NCBI GenBank assembly: GCA_024220525.1
Contig: JAMYWO010000014.1
Coordinates: 147,107 to 211,106 of the forward strand
Direction of reading: 5' to 3'
Origin: Cochliopodium minus
Taxonomy: Eukaryota; Discosea; Himatismenida; Cochliopodiidae
DNA length: 64,000 nt
Part shown: positions 12,611 to 22,514 of the stretch, piece after piece
Layout of the letters: each line of letters begins with the position of its first letter
Numbering within the stretch: position 1 is the first letter of the stretch
Translations under genes and position numbers: made by a program
Notes under the pieces: model-generated
Told to the model about the DNA's origin: nothing
What the model saw: the letters and a program-made list of their open reading frames with translations, nothing else
The model's database searches: none

Positions 12611-12657
12611 TTTTTTTTTAATTTAAATTTTAATTTTAAATTAAATAATTTTTTTAA

Positions 12658-13983
12658 TTACAATCTTAAACTTTTAACAAGAATATGAGTATCTTGATAA
12701 ACAGAAAGATACTCATTGTTCAAATCAGCATTTTTCTGAGAGTTAATCTCATGAGAAGCCAAAGAATAAGCAAAACCATTACGATCCTCAAGAATGTTGT
12801 GATTTTCATCAAAAGATTTTTCAATGGCTTTAATTTCTTCGTCCAAACGTTTCATAAAATCTAAATTTTTTTGAAGTTGAACAACAGAACTCTCAAAATT
12901 CTCCGAACTGGCATTTTGTTCGTCCGCAACAAACCTCCCTACCTTTTCAGTTAGGGATTGAATGCTCTTGAGGTTTTGGACTAAAGAGTCTCTCAAATTA
13001 AGGTATTCCAAGTTTCTTTTTCTTAGTTCTTCGTATTCTTCGTCGTTCATGTCGGACAACCCCTCAAAAGAATCTTTTTTTTTATTAGAAATTTTTGTTT
13101 AAATTATGTAAATTCTGTTAATGTGCAAAAAATTAATTTAAGTGTTTTTAATATTTTTTTTTTAAAAAAGAAATAGGGATTATGATTGGTTTATAAAGAT
13201 GGTTTTTTTTAGAAAAGTAAGCTTTACAAATTTACTTTGAAATAAATATTCCTGTAAAATTTTGCAAGATTATTCCAATTCAAAAATATTTTATTGAAAA
13301 AAAACTTCAAAATAAGGAATTAAACTTTTTAAAATTTTTCAATAAAAAATATTTCATCAAAAAGTTTTGAAGATTTATTGTTTAAATAAAAAAAAATTAC
13401 CAGTGTTTGATTTCAAAAGAGTGTCCCAGTTAGCCCCAGATAACTCCAACAAATTGACGATCCCCAACATATCATCCTCGAAAGCGTTCTTGGTGTTAGG
13501 AGAGTTCTCTATTGGGTAGCCCAATATAAGACCTTTCTCATTCTTAATGATGAGTTGAGGAAATTTCTCGTGGATTATTTTTTTCTTATCTTCTTCAGTT
13601 ATCTCGACATCATTGAGGTATTTCGTTGATTTATAGTTTTTATCTTCCTGTTTGGAGCTATCCATAGCCTTCTTTATCAATTCCATGTCTTGATCATCTT
13701 CTGCCTTTATTACTCCAAACAAATCTTTTATATCTTCCACTGATTCATAGGGAGAATCCTCGTTGTCATTATTATTTTCAATTGGTGGTTGTTTATTATC
13801 CGATTTGATTTCAGAGCAATAAAAATATTTAATGGTGTTGTTTAGAGGAAGATAATTTTGAGCTGATATAAATTTATTATTTTCATATTTGTATAATAAT
13901 GGATAGAATGAGTGATTTTTTAATGATTTAAAGCATAAATTATCGAAATTTTTGATTTTGGAGATTATATATTTGGTTCTCAT
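12658..13983 (-). CDS. Unknown protein with C-terminal coiled coil
   Basis: Not recognised. Exons 13401-13983 and 12658-13073 (intron 13074-13400, 327 nt) give 332 aa. The intron is needed because exon 1 runs into a stop and the second exon has no good upstream ATG. Joining gives TLLKSNTDSFEGLSDMN in frame. The N-terminal 60 residues are basic and aromatic with few acids, then comes an acidic linker, and residues about 200-320 are heptad-like and probably a coiled coil. It could instead be two genes with separate starts. The shared frame argues for one. Confidence 0.6.
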
Positions 13984-14174
13984 TTTTTTTTATTTATCAA
14001 CTAAAAAGGGACAATATAACAAAAAAAGGAAGTTAAAATAAAGAACATCATGTGTAATAATAATAACAAATTTAATTTTTATTTAAAATATTTAAGAAGA
14101 TAAAAAAGTATTTTAAATTTGAAAAGAGAAAATATCCCTTTTTTGTTTTTGATCTCGAATTTGATATGTATTTT

Positions 14175-15089
14175 TTAATAAATGATGCAACAACCACCAC
14201 TAGCAGTATCCTTCTCCTCAGAAGGTTCATTGGTATCATTTTTGTGTTTTTTGACAAGTCTGACAAGTTCAAAAAAGACTTCATCAACATTGACTCTAGT
14301 CTTTGCAGAGGTTTCGAAAAATGGAACTTTGAATTTTTCACCGAGAGATTTTCCTTCAGTTGTTGGAACTTCTCTATCACCTTCCAAATCGCATTTTGAT
14401 CCAACGACGATCAATGGAACGTTCTCTTCTTCTTTGATTGATTTGATATGATCGTAGAATCTGTTGACATCAGTGAAGGTATCTCTCATCGTGATGGAAT
14501 ATACAATGAGGAATCCTTCTCCCAATCTATAATAGTTATCTCTCATATATTCTTCTTGCCCTGCGGTATCCAAAATATCTAATTGACATTTTTCACCATC
14601 TACTTCAATAATTTTTCTATAGGAATCTGCAGTTGTTGGATCGTATTCTTCTACGAAATTGCCATACCTATTTAATTTTTAAAAAGCAAATATGATAAAT
14701 ATTTTTTCAAAATCAGTATTTATTTATTATTTTTTTTTTAACGTCTATTTATGGAAAATTTTTTTTTTTTTTTGATTTATAGAATGGGAGGTGTTTGTTT
14801 TTAATATATAAAGGTATAAAGATGAATAAATAATATTAAAAATTTTTATTGCAAAAATAAAAATATTTTTTAATTTTATTTTTAATAACGTTAATATATT
14901 TATTTTATATTTTCCCATTTGAGTATAATTATGGTAAGTGAAGGATAATTGTTTATGTATTTCTTATTCTTAATATTGTTTTTTTTTAGTTTACATAAAC
15001 ATTTGGGTGAGTGCAGATTTTCCCGCTCCTGCTCCTCCAACTACAATTACTTTATGTTCAGGATATCCAGATCTTCCAGGTTTGCTCAT
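14175..15089 (-). CDS. Ras/Ral-like small GTPase with altered nucleotide-binding motifs
   Basis: Exons 14995-15089 and 14175-14667 give 195 aa. The effector region YDPTTADSYRK is Ral-like, switch II starts DTAGQEEY, G5 is ETSAK, and the C-terminus CIIY after another Cys is a CAAX-type prenylation box, so membrane attachment is expected. Three positions differ from normal Ras. The P-loop reads GGAGAGKS, putting Ala at the Gly12 position. Two residues are missing after QEEY (equivalent to 65-66 of H-Ras). The NKCD motif reads SKCD (Asn116 to Ser). All three lie inside exons, away from splice sites. The first is an activating-type change in human Ras and the third weakens nucleotide binding, so the protein may be switched differently. 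Confidence 0.9.
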
Positions 15090-15688
15090 TTTTTTTTTTT
15101 ATATTATTGTATTATTCTAAGAGAGGGATTAAGAAGGTTAAATAAATATTTTTTATAAAGAGGATATATAAATTGTCTCTTACATTTATTTTGATTTTGG
15201 TTTTTTTTGAAGTATTATAAAAAGTGGTGGTTAATTTATATAACAAGAAGAAATTATTTAAGTATTTGAAATACTATGATTTTTTTTTTTATTTATTAAA
15301 TTATTTTTTAATTTTTTTTAATTATGATTTTTGTCAACTCCCAAATCCAATCATTTTAGTGATAATGAAACTGAATATTTTTTGATGAAAGAACTGTGGA
15401 GCCAAAAATTGATTTTGAAAAACAAAGTGAAAAGGAGAATAATTACAAAAAAACTCTTAAAATCAAATCCCTAAAGGTGAAAAAGTAGGTAAAGCGTTTC
15501 GATGAATGACATTAGATTGGCAAATTCATAAAGAAAGTTTGTAAAAGATTATTTTGAATAGTATGAAACTGAGTTTTAAGATCAACCAAAATTTGGATGT
15601 TGTGATCAAATAAAGTTCTTAAAATAAAAGGTTTTCAAGGATTTTTAAACAAAAACAAATGAATATTATTTTTTGAAATAAAAATAAT
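15090..15688. other. Intergenic, nothing recognised
   Basis: About 600 nt between the Ras start and the spermidine synthase stop. It is AT-rich with no ORF or repeat I could support. The Ras promoter should lie in its left part. Confidence 0.45.
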
Positions 15689-16905
15689 TTAATTGATAGA
15701 ATTGTTCTTTCCTTGCAATTTTTTCAAAGCAAAAGTTGGCAAAATGAAGGAAGCAGTGTGGATGTCTTCGTTATAGTAAAGGATAGAATCAATCTTATCT
15801 TCGGTGATAGATTCCTTGACAGTTCTCTTTGCTTTCTTAAGAACGTTGTCTCCCTTGGAGCAAAGCATGAATCCGATTTGACCAGAAGGATATGTTGGGA
15901 TGGTGGTGTAAGCATAATCGACTGATTTGTAGATTTCCTTGGACATCTTGTATAAGTTTGCAATCATATCGAGATGGAGCCATACACATTCAGATTGAGT
16001 GGAAATGACACCTCCTATAAATAAGATATATAAATAAAATGAAATATTTATATCAATAATGAGGAAAGAGTAGAATCCTATTTGATTTATAATATTATCT
16101 TATTGAATCCATACCTTCTCTCAAAGATTTGAACATCAATTCATAAAATGGATTTTCAAAGAGGGATTGAGCAGGTCCGATAGGATCAGAGGAATCAACA
16201 ATGATGACATCATACTCATTCTCGTGTTCAGCCAAGAATTTGAATCCATCAGCAATATTTACCTTGACCTTAGGATGAGTCCAGATGTTTGCCCATTGTG
16301 GATAGTATATCTTGGATTTTTCAATGCACATCTTATCAATCTCGCAGATTTCTGCTACTTCAACAGATTTGTGCTTTACAACTTCAGATAATACTGCACC
16401 ATCTCCTCCTCCAATGACCAAAACTTTCTTTGGGTTTGGATGTGCAAAGATTGGCAAATGAGCAATCATTTCAGCATATGCGTGTTGATCTCTTTCAGAA
16501 ACTTGAATAGATCCATCCAATACGAATACGGTTCCGTAGGTCTTGGATTTAAAGAACAAAATGTCTTGGTAGTCAGATTTTCCGTGGAACAATACTTCAT
16601 CTACTTCAATACCCATTGCTTGTCCTATTTATTTTGTTACAAATGAGTATTGAGTATTATATCGAAGGGATTTTAAAATATAAATATATTTTTTAATTGG
16701 GAGAAAGAGATTTTAAAATATGGTGATATTTATGATATATTTTTTATTTTATTGTTTATATTTTACCAGGCCACAAAGTACCAGTTTCATAAAACCATCC
16801 ATCTTTAATTTTTTCTGTTTTTAGAGAAAAAAAGGTGAGAATAAACATTTGGAAAAAGGTATTGTTTTATTTTGTTAATTATTAAATACCTAATCCGTTT
16901 GACAT
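15689..16905 (-). CDS. SRM: Spermidine synthase
   Basis: Aminopropyltransferase that makes spermidine from putrescine and decarboxylated S-adenosylmethionine in the cytosol. Exons are 16890-16905, 16767-16814, 16115-16624 and 15689-16014, giving 299 aa, the family's normal size. The first coding exon is only 16 nt (MSNGL plus one base). Motifs: GWFYETGTLWPGQ, SDYQDILFFKSKTYG, the cofactor site VIGGGDGAV, the EID acidic residue, the catalytic DSSDPIGPA loop, and TIPTYPSGQIGFM. All conserved Asp residues are present. Intron positions restore the family sequence at WPG-QAMG and REG-GVIST. Confidence 0.95.
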
Positions 16906-17358
16906 TTTATCTTTGATATGCTGAAAATCAATTCAATTTTTTTTTTAATATTTATTAAATAATTAATGAATAAAAAAATGAGAATGGAGAAATATTTATT
17001 AACAAAAGAATCTCTTTCCAAGATTGTTCCCTAACGTATAGGAAACAGCCTGTTTTCGAAAAGGGATTTTAATACATGATTGTAAATTGTCAATGATGTT
17101 AAAATTAGAATTCAGTATTGATATAATTAAAAAGTAAACTCGGAAAGATGTAAAAAATAATTTGGAAAAAGCATAAGCCCTCATGATTTTGAATAAAATA
17201 ATTAAATTTAATTTCACAAAGTGAATTTATTTATATTTATTCTCCTCTTCAATTCATGAGTTCTATTAATAATAAACAATTATCTAGGTGATGTCTCCCT
17301 TTCGAATCTAATTATGTTCATCATTTGAATGGTAAAATTTTTTATTTTCCATATATTA
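16906..17358. other. Intergenic left of repeat copy A, nothing recognised
   Basis: AT-rich spacer. A 72-codon minus ORF at 16999-17217 has no codon-usage or motif support and is not annotated. Confidence 0.45.
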
Positions 17359-17451
17359 TCAGGATAATGAAACTAAAGCTCCTCTTACTATTTTTTTTGA
17401 GAAAATATAAAATAAAAAAAAATTCTGCTGTTTATATTATTTTTGGATCAT
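17359..17451 (+). repeat. Dispersed repeat, copy A (matches 37602-37689)
   Basis: This copy and 37602-37689 are identical apart from about five extra bases here near 17371-17375. They share about 74 identical bases from GCTCCTCTTACT to TTTGGATCAT. Copy B ends exactly at an undetermined base. The shared sequence is intron/UTR-like and codes for nothing obvious. It could be a short mobile or duplicated segment, or one sequence placed twice by the assembler. Confidence 0.85.
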
Positions 17452-17517
17452 TGAATCTGGAATAGGTATAAATATCAAATTTATATTAGATTATCATATA
17501 TCTATACTAAATTCCAA

Positions 17518-17620
17518 CATCCAGGATGCACAACAGGAAAATTTGATAAAGTATTATTGTTTTAAATCAAATTATCTTTCTACATTTTTAATCAAATGTA
17601 CCTGCTGGGCATCCTTGATG
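17518..17620. repeat. Imperfect inverted repeat, hairpin-forming
   Basis: Left arm 17518-17550 and right arm 17588-17620 are imperfect reverse complements. The GC-richer core pairs CAGGATGCACAACAGG with the complement of CCTGCTGGGCATCCTTG, with about 14 of 17 matches, and pairing extends into a shared ATTTGAT block. The loop is about 37 nt. It stands out from the flanking low-complexity DNA. It might be a structured RNA, a 5' regulatory hairpin for the gene at 17666, or a fold-back element remnant. Confidence 0.6.
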
Positions 17621-17665
17621 CAAGAGATTTTAATTATTAAAATTATTTTTTTATATTTCTAAAAG

Positions 17666-18159
17666 ATGAGCAAATTCAATCAATTTGGGGATCCAAAGTA
17701 TAAATCAATAAAACATTGCTCCGTTCATTTAAAGAATTGTGCTCAAGCAAGAGAATTAACTGTAAATCAATAAAAGTTTTAAAATTTATTTCAATCTTAT
17801 TCTATTAGATTGATCCCATTGCCTTAACTCAAGAATTCTACTTTTTTGCTTGGGGAGATAAAGCAAAATCAAAGCATTTTCCATCTTTTGAGGATTATTT
17901 GTCAAGAATTTCATCAAATGAAGCAAGATATTGTAAATCGATGTACAATAAAGTGAAATTATATAAGAAAGCACAAGATAATTTGAATCGAGATTTTCAA
18001 GACTTCATAAGAGAAAATCCAATTGATGAACCCAATTTAGATGATAAAATGGATAAAAGTGATATTTCAACAGATGAATCTAATGATGAATCAATTGATT
18101 CTGCAGATGATGATCAATCAGAAACATTTAATGATAATGATGTAAATTTTCAAACATAA
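17666..18159 (+). CDS. Unknown small protein with acidic tail
   Basis: Not recognised. Exons 17666-17761 and 17809-18159 (47-nt intron) give 148 aa. The first two thirds are compact and rich in Lys, Tyr and aromatic residues, for example QEFYFFAWGDKAKSKHF. The last 55 residues are almost entirely Asp, Glu, Ser and Asn, an acidic disordered tail. The ATG follows an A-rich stretch. It lies just left of a sequence gap, but its stop codon is present. Confidence 0.65.
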
Positions 18160-18253
18160 TATATTCCAATCAAAATTTTCTCTGAAAAAAAACTCTTCAA
18201 ATTGAAACTTTTTTTTGTCTTTTCAAAAGGTCATAGATACAGATTCAGATATC

Positions 18254-18283
18254 NNNNNNNNNNNNNNNNNNNNNNNNNNNNNN
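18254..18283. other. Assembly gap, 30 N
   Basis: Run of undetermined bases. The SMU1 gene on its right loses its 3' exons here, so the true missing sequence is likely longer than 30 bases, or the join is wrong. Confidence 0.99.
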
Positions 18284-18452
18284 AAAAAAATAAAAATAAA
18301 TAAAAATTTTATTAACAAAAATAAATAAAAAAATAATGAAGTGAAAATAAAAAATAAAAAATAAAAAATAAAAAATAAAAAAATAAAAATAAATAAAAAT
18401 TTTATTAACAAAAATAAATAAAAAAATAATGAAGTGAAAATAAAAAATAAAA
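18284..18452. repeat. AT-rich tandem repeat, period about 93
   Basis: A unit containing TTTTATTAACAAAAATAAAT and AATGAAGTGAAAATAAAA occurs twice, with its TTTTATTAAC block at 18307 and again at 18400. It touches the N gap, which suggests that the gap arose from this repeat. Confidence 0.85.
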
Positions 18453-18482
18453 ATAATAACATTCAAAAAGAATGAAATAGGT

Positions 18483-21018
18483 TTACAGGACAGGTATGAA
18501 AGACTTGATGGCCTCGGTACTCTTTTTCTCCCACACTTTGATATACCCGTCATTGGAACAGCTTACTAAGTTGTTTTCGTTGTTGATCAACACAACATCA
18601 GTGACAAAGGAAGTGTGACCTAAATGCAAAAAAAAAACATCAAAAAATTGAATTAATAAATAAAAAATTTAAATAAATCAAAAAAACACATTAAAAAATT
18701 GAATTAAAAATAAAAATAAAAATTTCAAAAAATTAAATTAATAAATGAATCATTAAATTAAAAATTAAAAATTTAAATATTTTTTAAAAAATATAAAATA
18801 ATTCAAAAATTAGATTAAAAATAAATTAATAAAATCATTAAAAACAAAAATTATTTCAAAATATTTTAAAAATTAAACTAAAATTAAAAAATTAAAACAA
18901 AAAATAATAAATTAAAACATTAAATAAAAAAATAATAAATAAAATTTTAAAATACCATCAAAAGTTTTTAAAGTTTTTCCAGAAACGAGACCATGTATTT
19001 TGATGGAAAAATCGTTGGAACAGCTGATGAGATTTCCGCTGTCCTTCGTGAATCTCAGAGCACTGATGGAGGAGTTGTGCGCTCCCAATATTTTTTTGAG
19101 GCAGTTTCCAGTTTTCACTTCCCACACTGAAATCAACCCTTCTCTGTCTCCAACTTTTATTTTACAATTAAATCAAAAATTAAAATTTTTTTAAAAAAAA
19201 ATTAATGTAAATTAATAAAATAATAAACAAAAAACAAAATGCAATAAAATAAAAATAAATAACAAACAAATAACAAATATGTTCTAATTAAATAATACAA
19301 AATTTTACGATAAGAAACAAAAATCAAAAATAAAATAATAAAAGAAAATAATAAAAATAAATAAAATAAAATTAATATTTTAATGATGACAAAATAAAAA
19401 AATTAAAATTTAACAAAAATCAGTAATAAAATGAAATAAAATGAAATAAAGTAAAATATTAAACAAAAATAAATAATAAATGATAACTATAAAAAATTGA
19501 AATTAAAATTTAAATATTCATAAAAATTAGTATTTAAAATGGTGATTAATAAAAAAAAAATTGAACAAAAATCGGTCAAAAAAAATAAAAATAAATAAAA
19601 TAAAAATAAATAAAAAATTTAATAAATTTTACGTAAAATAAAATTGAGTAAAAAATCAAGAAAATAAAATAAATCAAGAAAAATAAAAAATACAGAAATA
19701 TTTTATTTACCAGCTAACAACTCACTGTCGATACTAAAAGCAATGGCCATGATAGAACAGTCATGAGAAATGTACTTCATGACTTCATCAGATTGGAAAG
19801 GGAACCTTTCTGTGTCGAGCTTTCCTTTAACGAAATCGTAAAGTTCGACCAACCCGTCACTGCTTCCACTTGCAATGAAATCTCCGCTAGGTGCGAAACA
19901 AAGGCAAGTTGCATGGCTCTTCTTACCAAGACTATATGGTTTAAAAAAAAAAATATTTTAATTTATTGACAAAAAACTTTTTTAAATTCTTTTGGTTTTT
20001 TGTTTTTTTTTTGTCATTTTGGAAATTTTTTTTTTTAATTTAATTTATCAATATTTTGGATTATTTTGATTTTGTTTTTGTTTTTTGATTTTTTTTTTGT
20101 TGAATTTTGTATTTGATATTATTTTTTTATTTTTTGGTTAAAATTTTTTAATTTAATATATTTGATAATATTTTTTTATTAATTTATTAATATTTAAGAT
20201 TTTTTTTTTATTATTTATTATTTATTATTTATTATTTATTATCTTTAATTTTGATTTTATTTTGATTGGATTTTCAATTCTATTATTTTTTTTTAATTTA
20301 TAAAATAATCATTTTTTTAATTTATTCAATTAAACCTATTTTTTATTATAATTTTTTTTTTTACCTTATTTTCTTGGAAGACTTTGTAACATAGGTTTCC
20401 TTTTCTTTTTTTGGAGGAGGCGCAGTTCCCTCGAAAATATCGAAAGAAGAGCCATAAGGCAATCTCCCTGTGAATTTTTGCCAATAAAGAGCTTGTCCAA
20501 CCAAAACAACCAAACGAGAAGGTTGTACTACTGACAACTCTTTTTTCAAAGCTGCCGCCAAATTTTTTCTAGATGCTTTTTTACCATTTGCCTGTATATT
20601 TAATATTTAATATAAAATTTAATGATAAAGTTTTTTTTTTGTAATTTTTATTCAATTAATTTTTAATTTTCATTTCTTTTCTTAAATTTCATTTCTTTCA
20701 ATATATTGTATTCAGATTAATTTTATTTTTTATTAATTTATTTTAACAACCATTTTTTAAATTGTTTAATTTTTTTTTTCCAATTCATTTTTTTTAATTC
20801 AAATTCTTTAGTTTTTGTACATTTTATTTTTTGATTTGTTGAGATTTTTTTTTAGTTTAATTTTTTTAGATTTAGATTTAATTTTTTTTTTCAATAGAAT
20901 TTTTTTATTTGTATATTTTTTTTATTTTTAATTGAATATTTCATATTTTATTTCAATATAATTTTTTTATTTGAATATTTTTTTTTATTTTTTTTTATTT
21001 TTTTTTTATTTTTTTTTA

Positions 21019-21050
<32 letters not shown>

Positions 21051-21362
21051 ATTGAATATTTTTTTATACCCATATTTCTCTGATATCTATCAAATTTCTT
21101 TGAGCAGCCCTCTCCAACTTCAAATACCTCTGAGACTGCTCCTCCTTCAAAATCTGCAAGACGCGAGTCTGTCTAAGCAACATCCTGGCAATCTCGACCT
21201 CCCTCAACTCAAGCAGCTCATAGAAAACTTGCTCGTAAAGGTCACAGAGAACTCCGAAGGAGAGGTGAAGTTTGTTTACTTGTGCCAACACTTTGTCCCA
21301 ATTCCCTTTTTTCACATTTTCTAAAAACAAGTCTGTGTTATCTACTGTGTTGAGCTTAATCT
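18483..21362 (-). CDS. SMU1: SMU1-like splicing factor, both ends missing
   Basis: WD40 protein of the spliceosome (SMU1-RED module). Visible exons are 21070-21362, 20365-20591, 19711-19931, 18956-19153 and 18487-18619 (a stop is reached at 18483 if the last donor is not used). Diagnostic stretches are LYEQVFYELLELREVE and LLRQTRV of the CTLH region, PSRLVVLVGQALYWQ, then WD repeats including IRIHGL-like SIKIHGLVSGKTLKTF. The LisH exon that should precede KLNTVDNTDLF is absent, because 21363 onward turns into a mannosidase fragment on the other strand. At the 3' end a good donor (CCT|GTAAAC) leads into the N gap, and roughly the last 150 residues of the normal 513 aa protein are missing. Treat as a partial gene. 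Confidence 0.88.
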
Positions 21363-21467
21363 CTGTGAATTTTTTTTTTTTTTTAAATTATTTTTTTGAT
21401 AAATTCAATATTTTTTAATATTTAATTTTTGTTTTTTTTCATTTTTCTTTTTTTGTTCTAAAAAAAG

Positions 21468-22154
21468 CACTTGGCATGTTTTGGAGGAGGAATGTTTGGA
21501 TTGGGATCTGTTACTGGAAGAGAAAACAAAGAAATAGACTTTGAAATAGGGAAAGGTATCACCAAGTTCTGCTATGACATGTACCAGAGCACTCCTGCCA
21601 AGGTGGGTCCGGAAGATGTGAGAGTTTACGATGGAAAAATCTCTCCTGGTGCAACTTCTTATCATCTCAGACCTGAAGCTGTCGAATCCATTTTTTATTA
21701 TTGGAGATTTACACACAATCAAAAATATAGAAGTAAATTTTTTTTTTAAATCTTTTATATTAAATTTTTTTTTCTTAATTTTTTTTATTTTTTTCAAATT
21801 TTAAATTAGTTTTTTTTCGATAATTTTTTATACTAAATTTTTTTTTATTAAATTTTAAACTAATTTTTTGTAGATTGGGGATGGAATATGTTTTTGGCTT
21901 TGAATGCAACTTGCAGAGTTGAAAGCGGCTTTGGAGGAAGGCAAAACGTTTACTTCCCCACTATGACAATCAACAAACAAGAGTCCTTCTTCATAGCGGA
22001 GACTTTAAAATACCTCTACTTGTTATTCTCCGACGATTCTCTTCTCGATTTGAATGAATGGGTTTTCAACACTGAAGCTCATCCTCTTCCTATTTGGAAA
22101 GACAAAAAAAAGTTCCTCCATTTTTTCAGTGGTTTTGAGGATAAACTTGTTTAG
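21468..22154 (+). pseudogene. GH47 alpha-mannosidase fragment, last two exons only
   Basis: Exons 21468-21732 and 21874-22154 encode 181 aa equal to the last two exons of the mannosidase at 60056-62533: same exon lengths at the first (265 nt), the same phases, and shared text such as YQSTPAKVGPED and EWVFNTEAHPLPIW. It includes LRPEAVES (catalytic Glu region) and the Ca-binding Thr in FNTEAHP. A change at the splice junction turns the usual YRDWGW into YRNWGW. Everything upstream (membrane anchor and first half of the barrel) is missing. The sequence before the first acceptor still looks like mannosidase intron 4. It is either a truncated duplicate or an assembly junction. Confidence 0.85.
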
Positions 22155-22514
22155 AATTTGTTTGAGTTTGTTTGTTTTTATAACTTTCTTTGTAAATAAT
22201 CAATCTTATAAAATTAAAAAATTTATTTATTTATTTATTTATTTATTGAATAAAATAATTTGTTTAAATTAACATCTAAATTCAGAATTTGATAATAAAT
22301 GAACAACTTTATCTTATTTGAATACTTTTAAAATTTAAAGTTGAAAGAATTTTTTTTTTCAGAGAAAATACTTTTACTTTGAAAATCTCAACGAAAGTGA
22401 TTTTTTAAAAAATTAAAAAAAAATTTGAAATAAAGCTCCACTATTCAATTAAAAATAGGGTCAGAATCATCATATTGAATTGAATCACATTACATTTAAA
22501 ATTTCAATCACATA
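22155..22514. other. Intergenic, nothing recognised
   Basis: AT-rich spacer with an ATTT tandem stretch near 22220. I searched its minus strand for the missing SMU1 LisH exon and saw none. Confidence 0.45.

Noticed and set aside
16999-17217. 72-codon minus-strand ORF
   Set aside because: No motif, no splice context and random-looking composition in an intergenic region.
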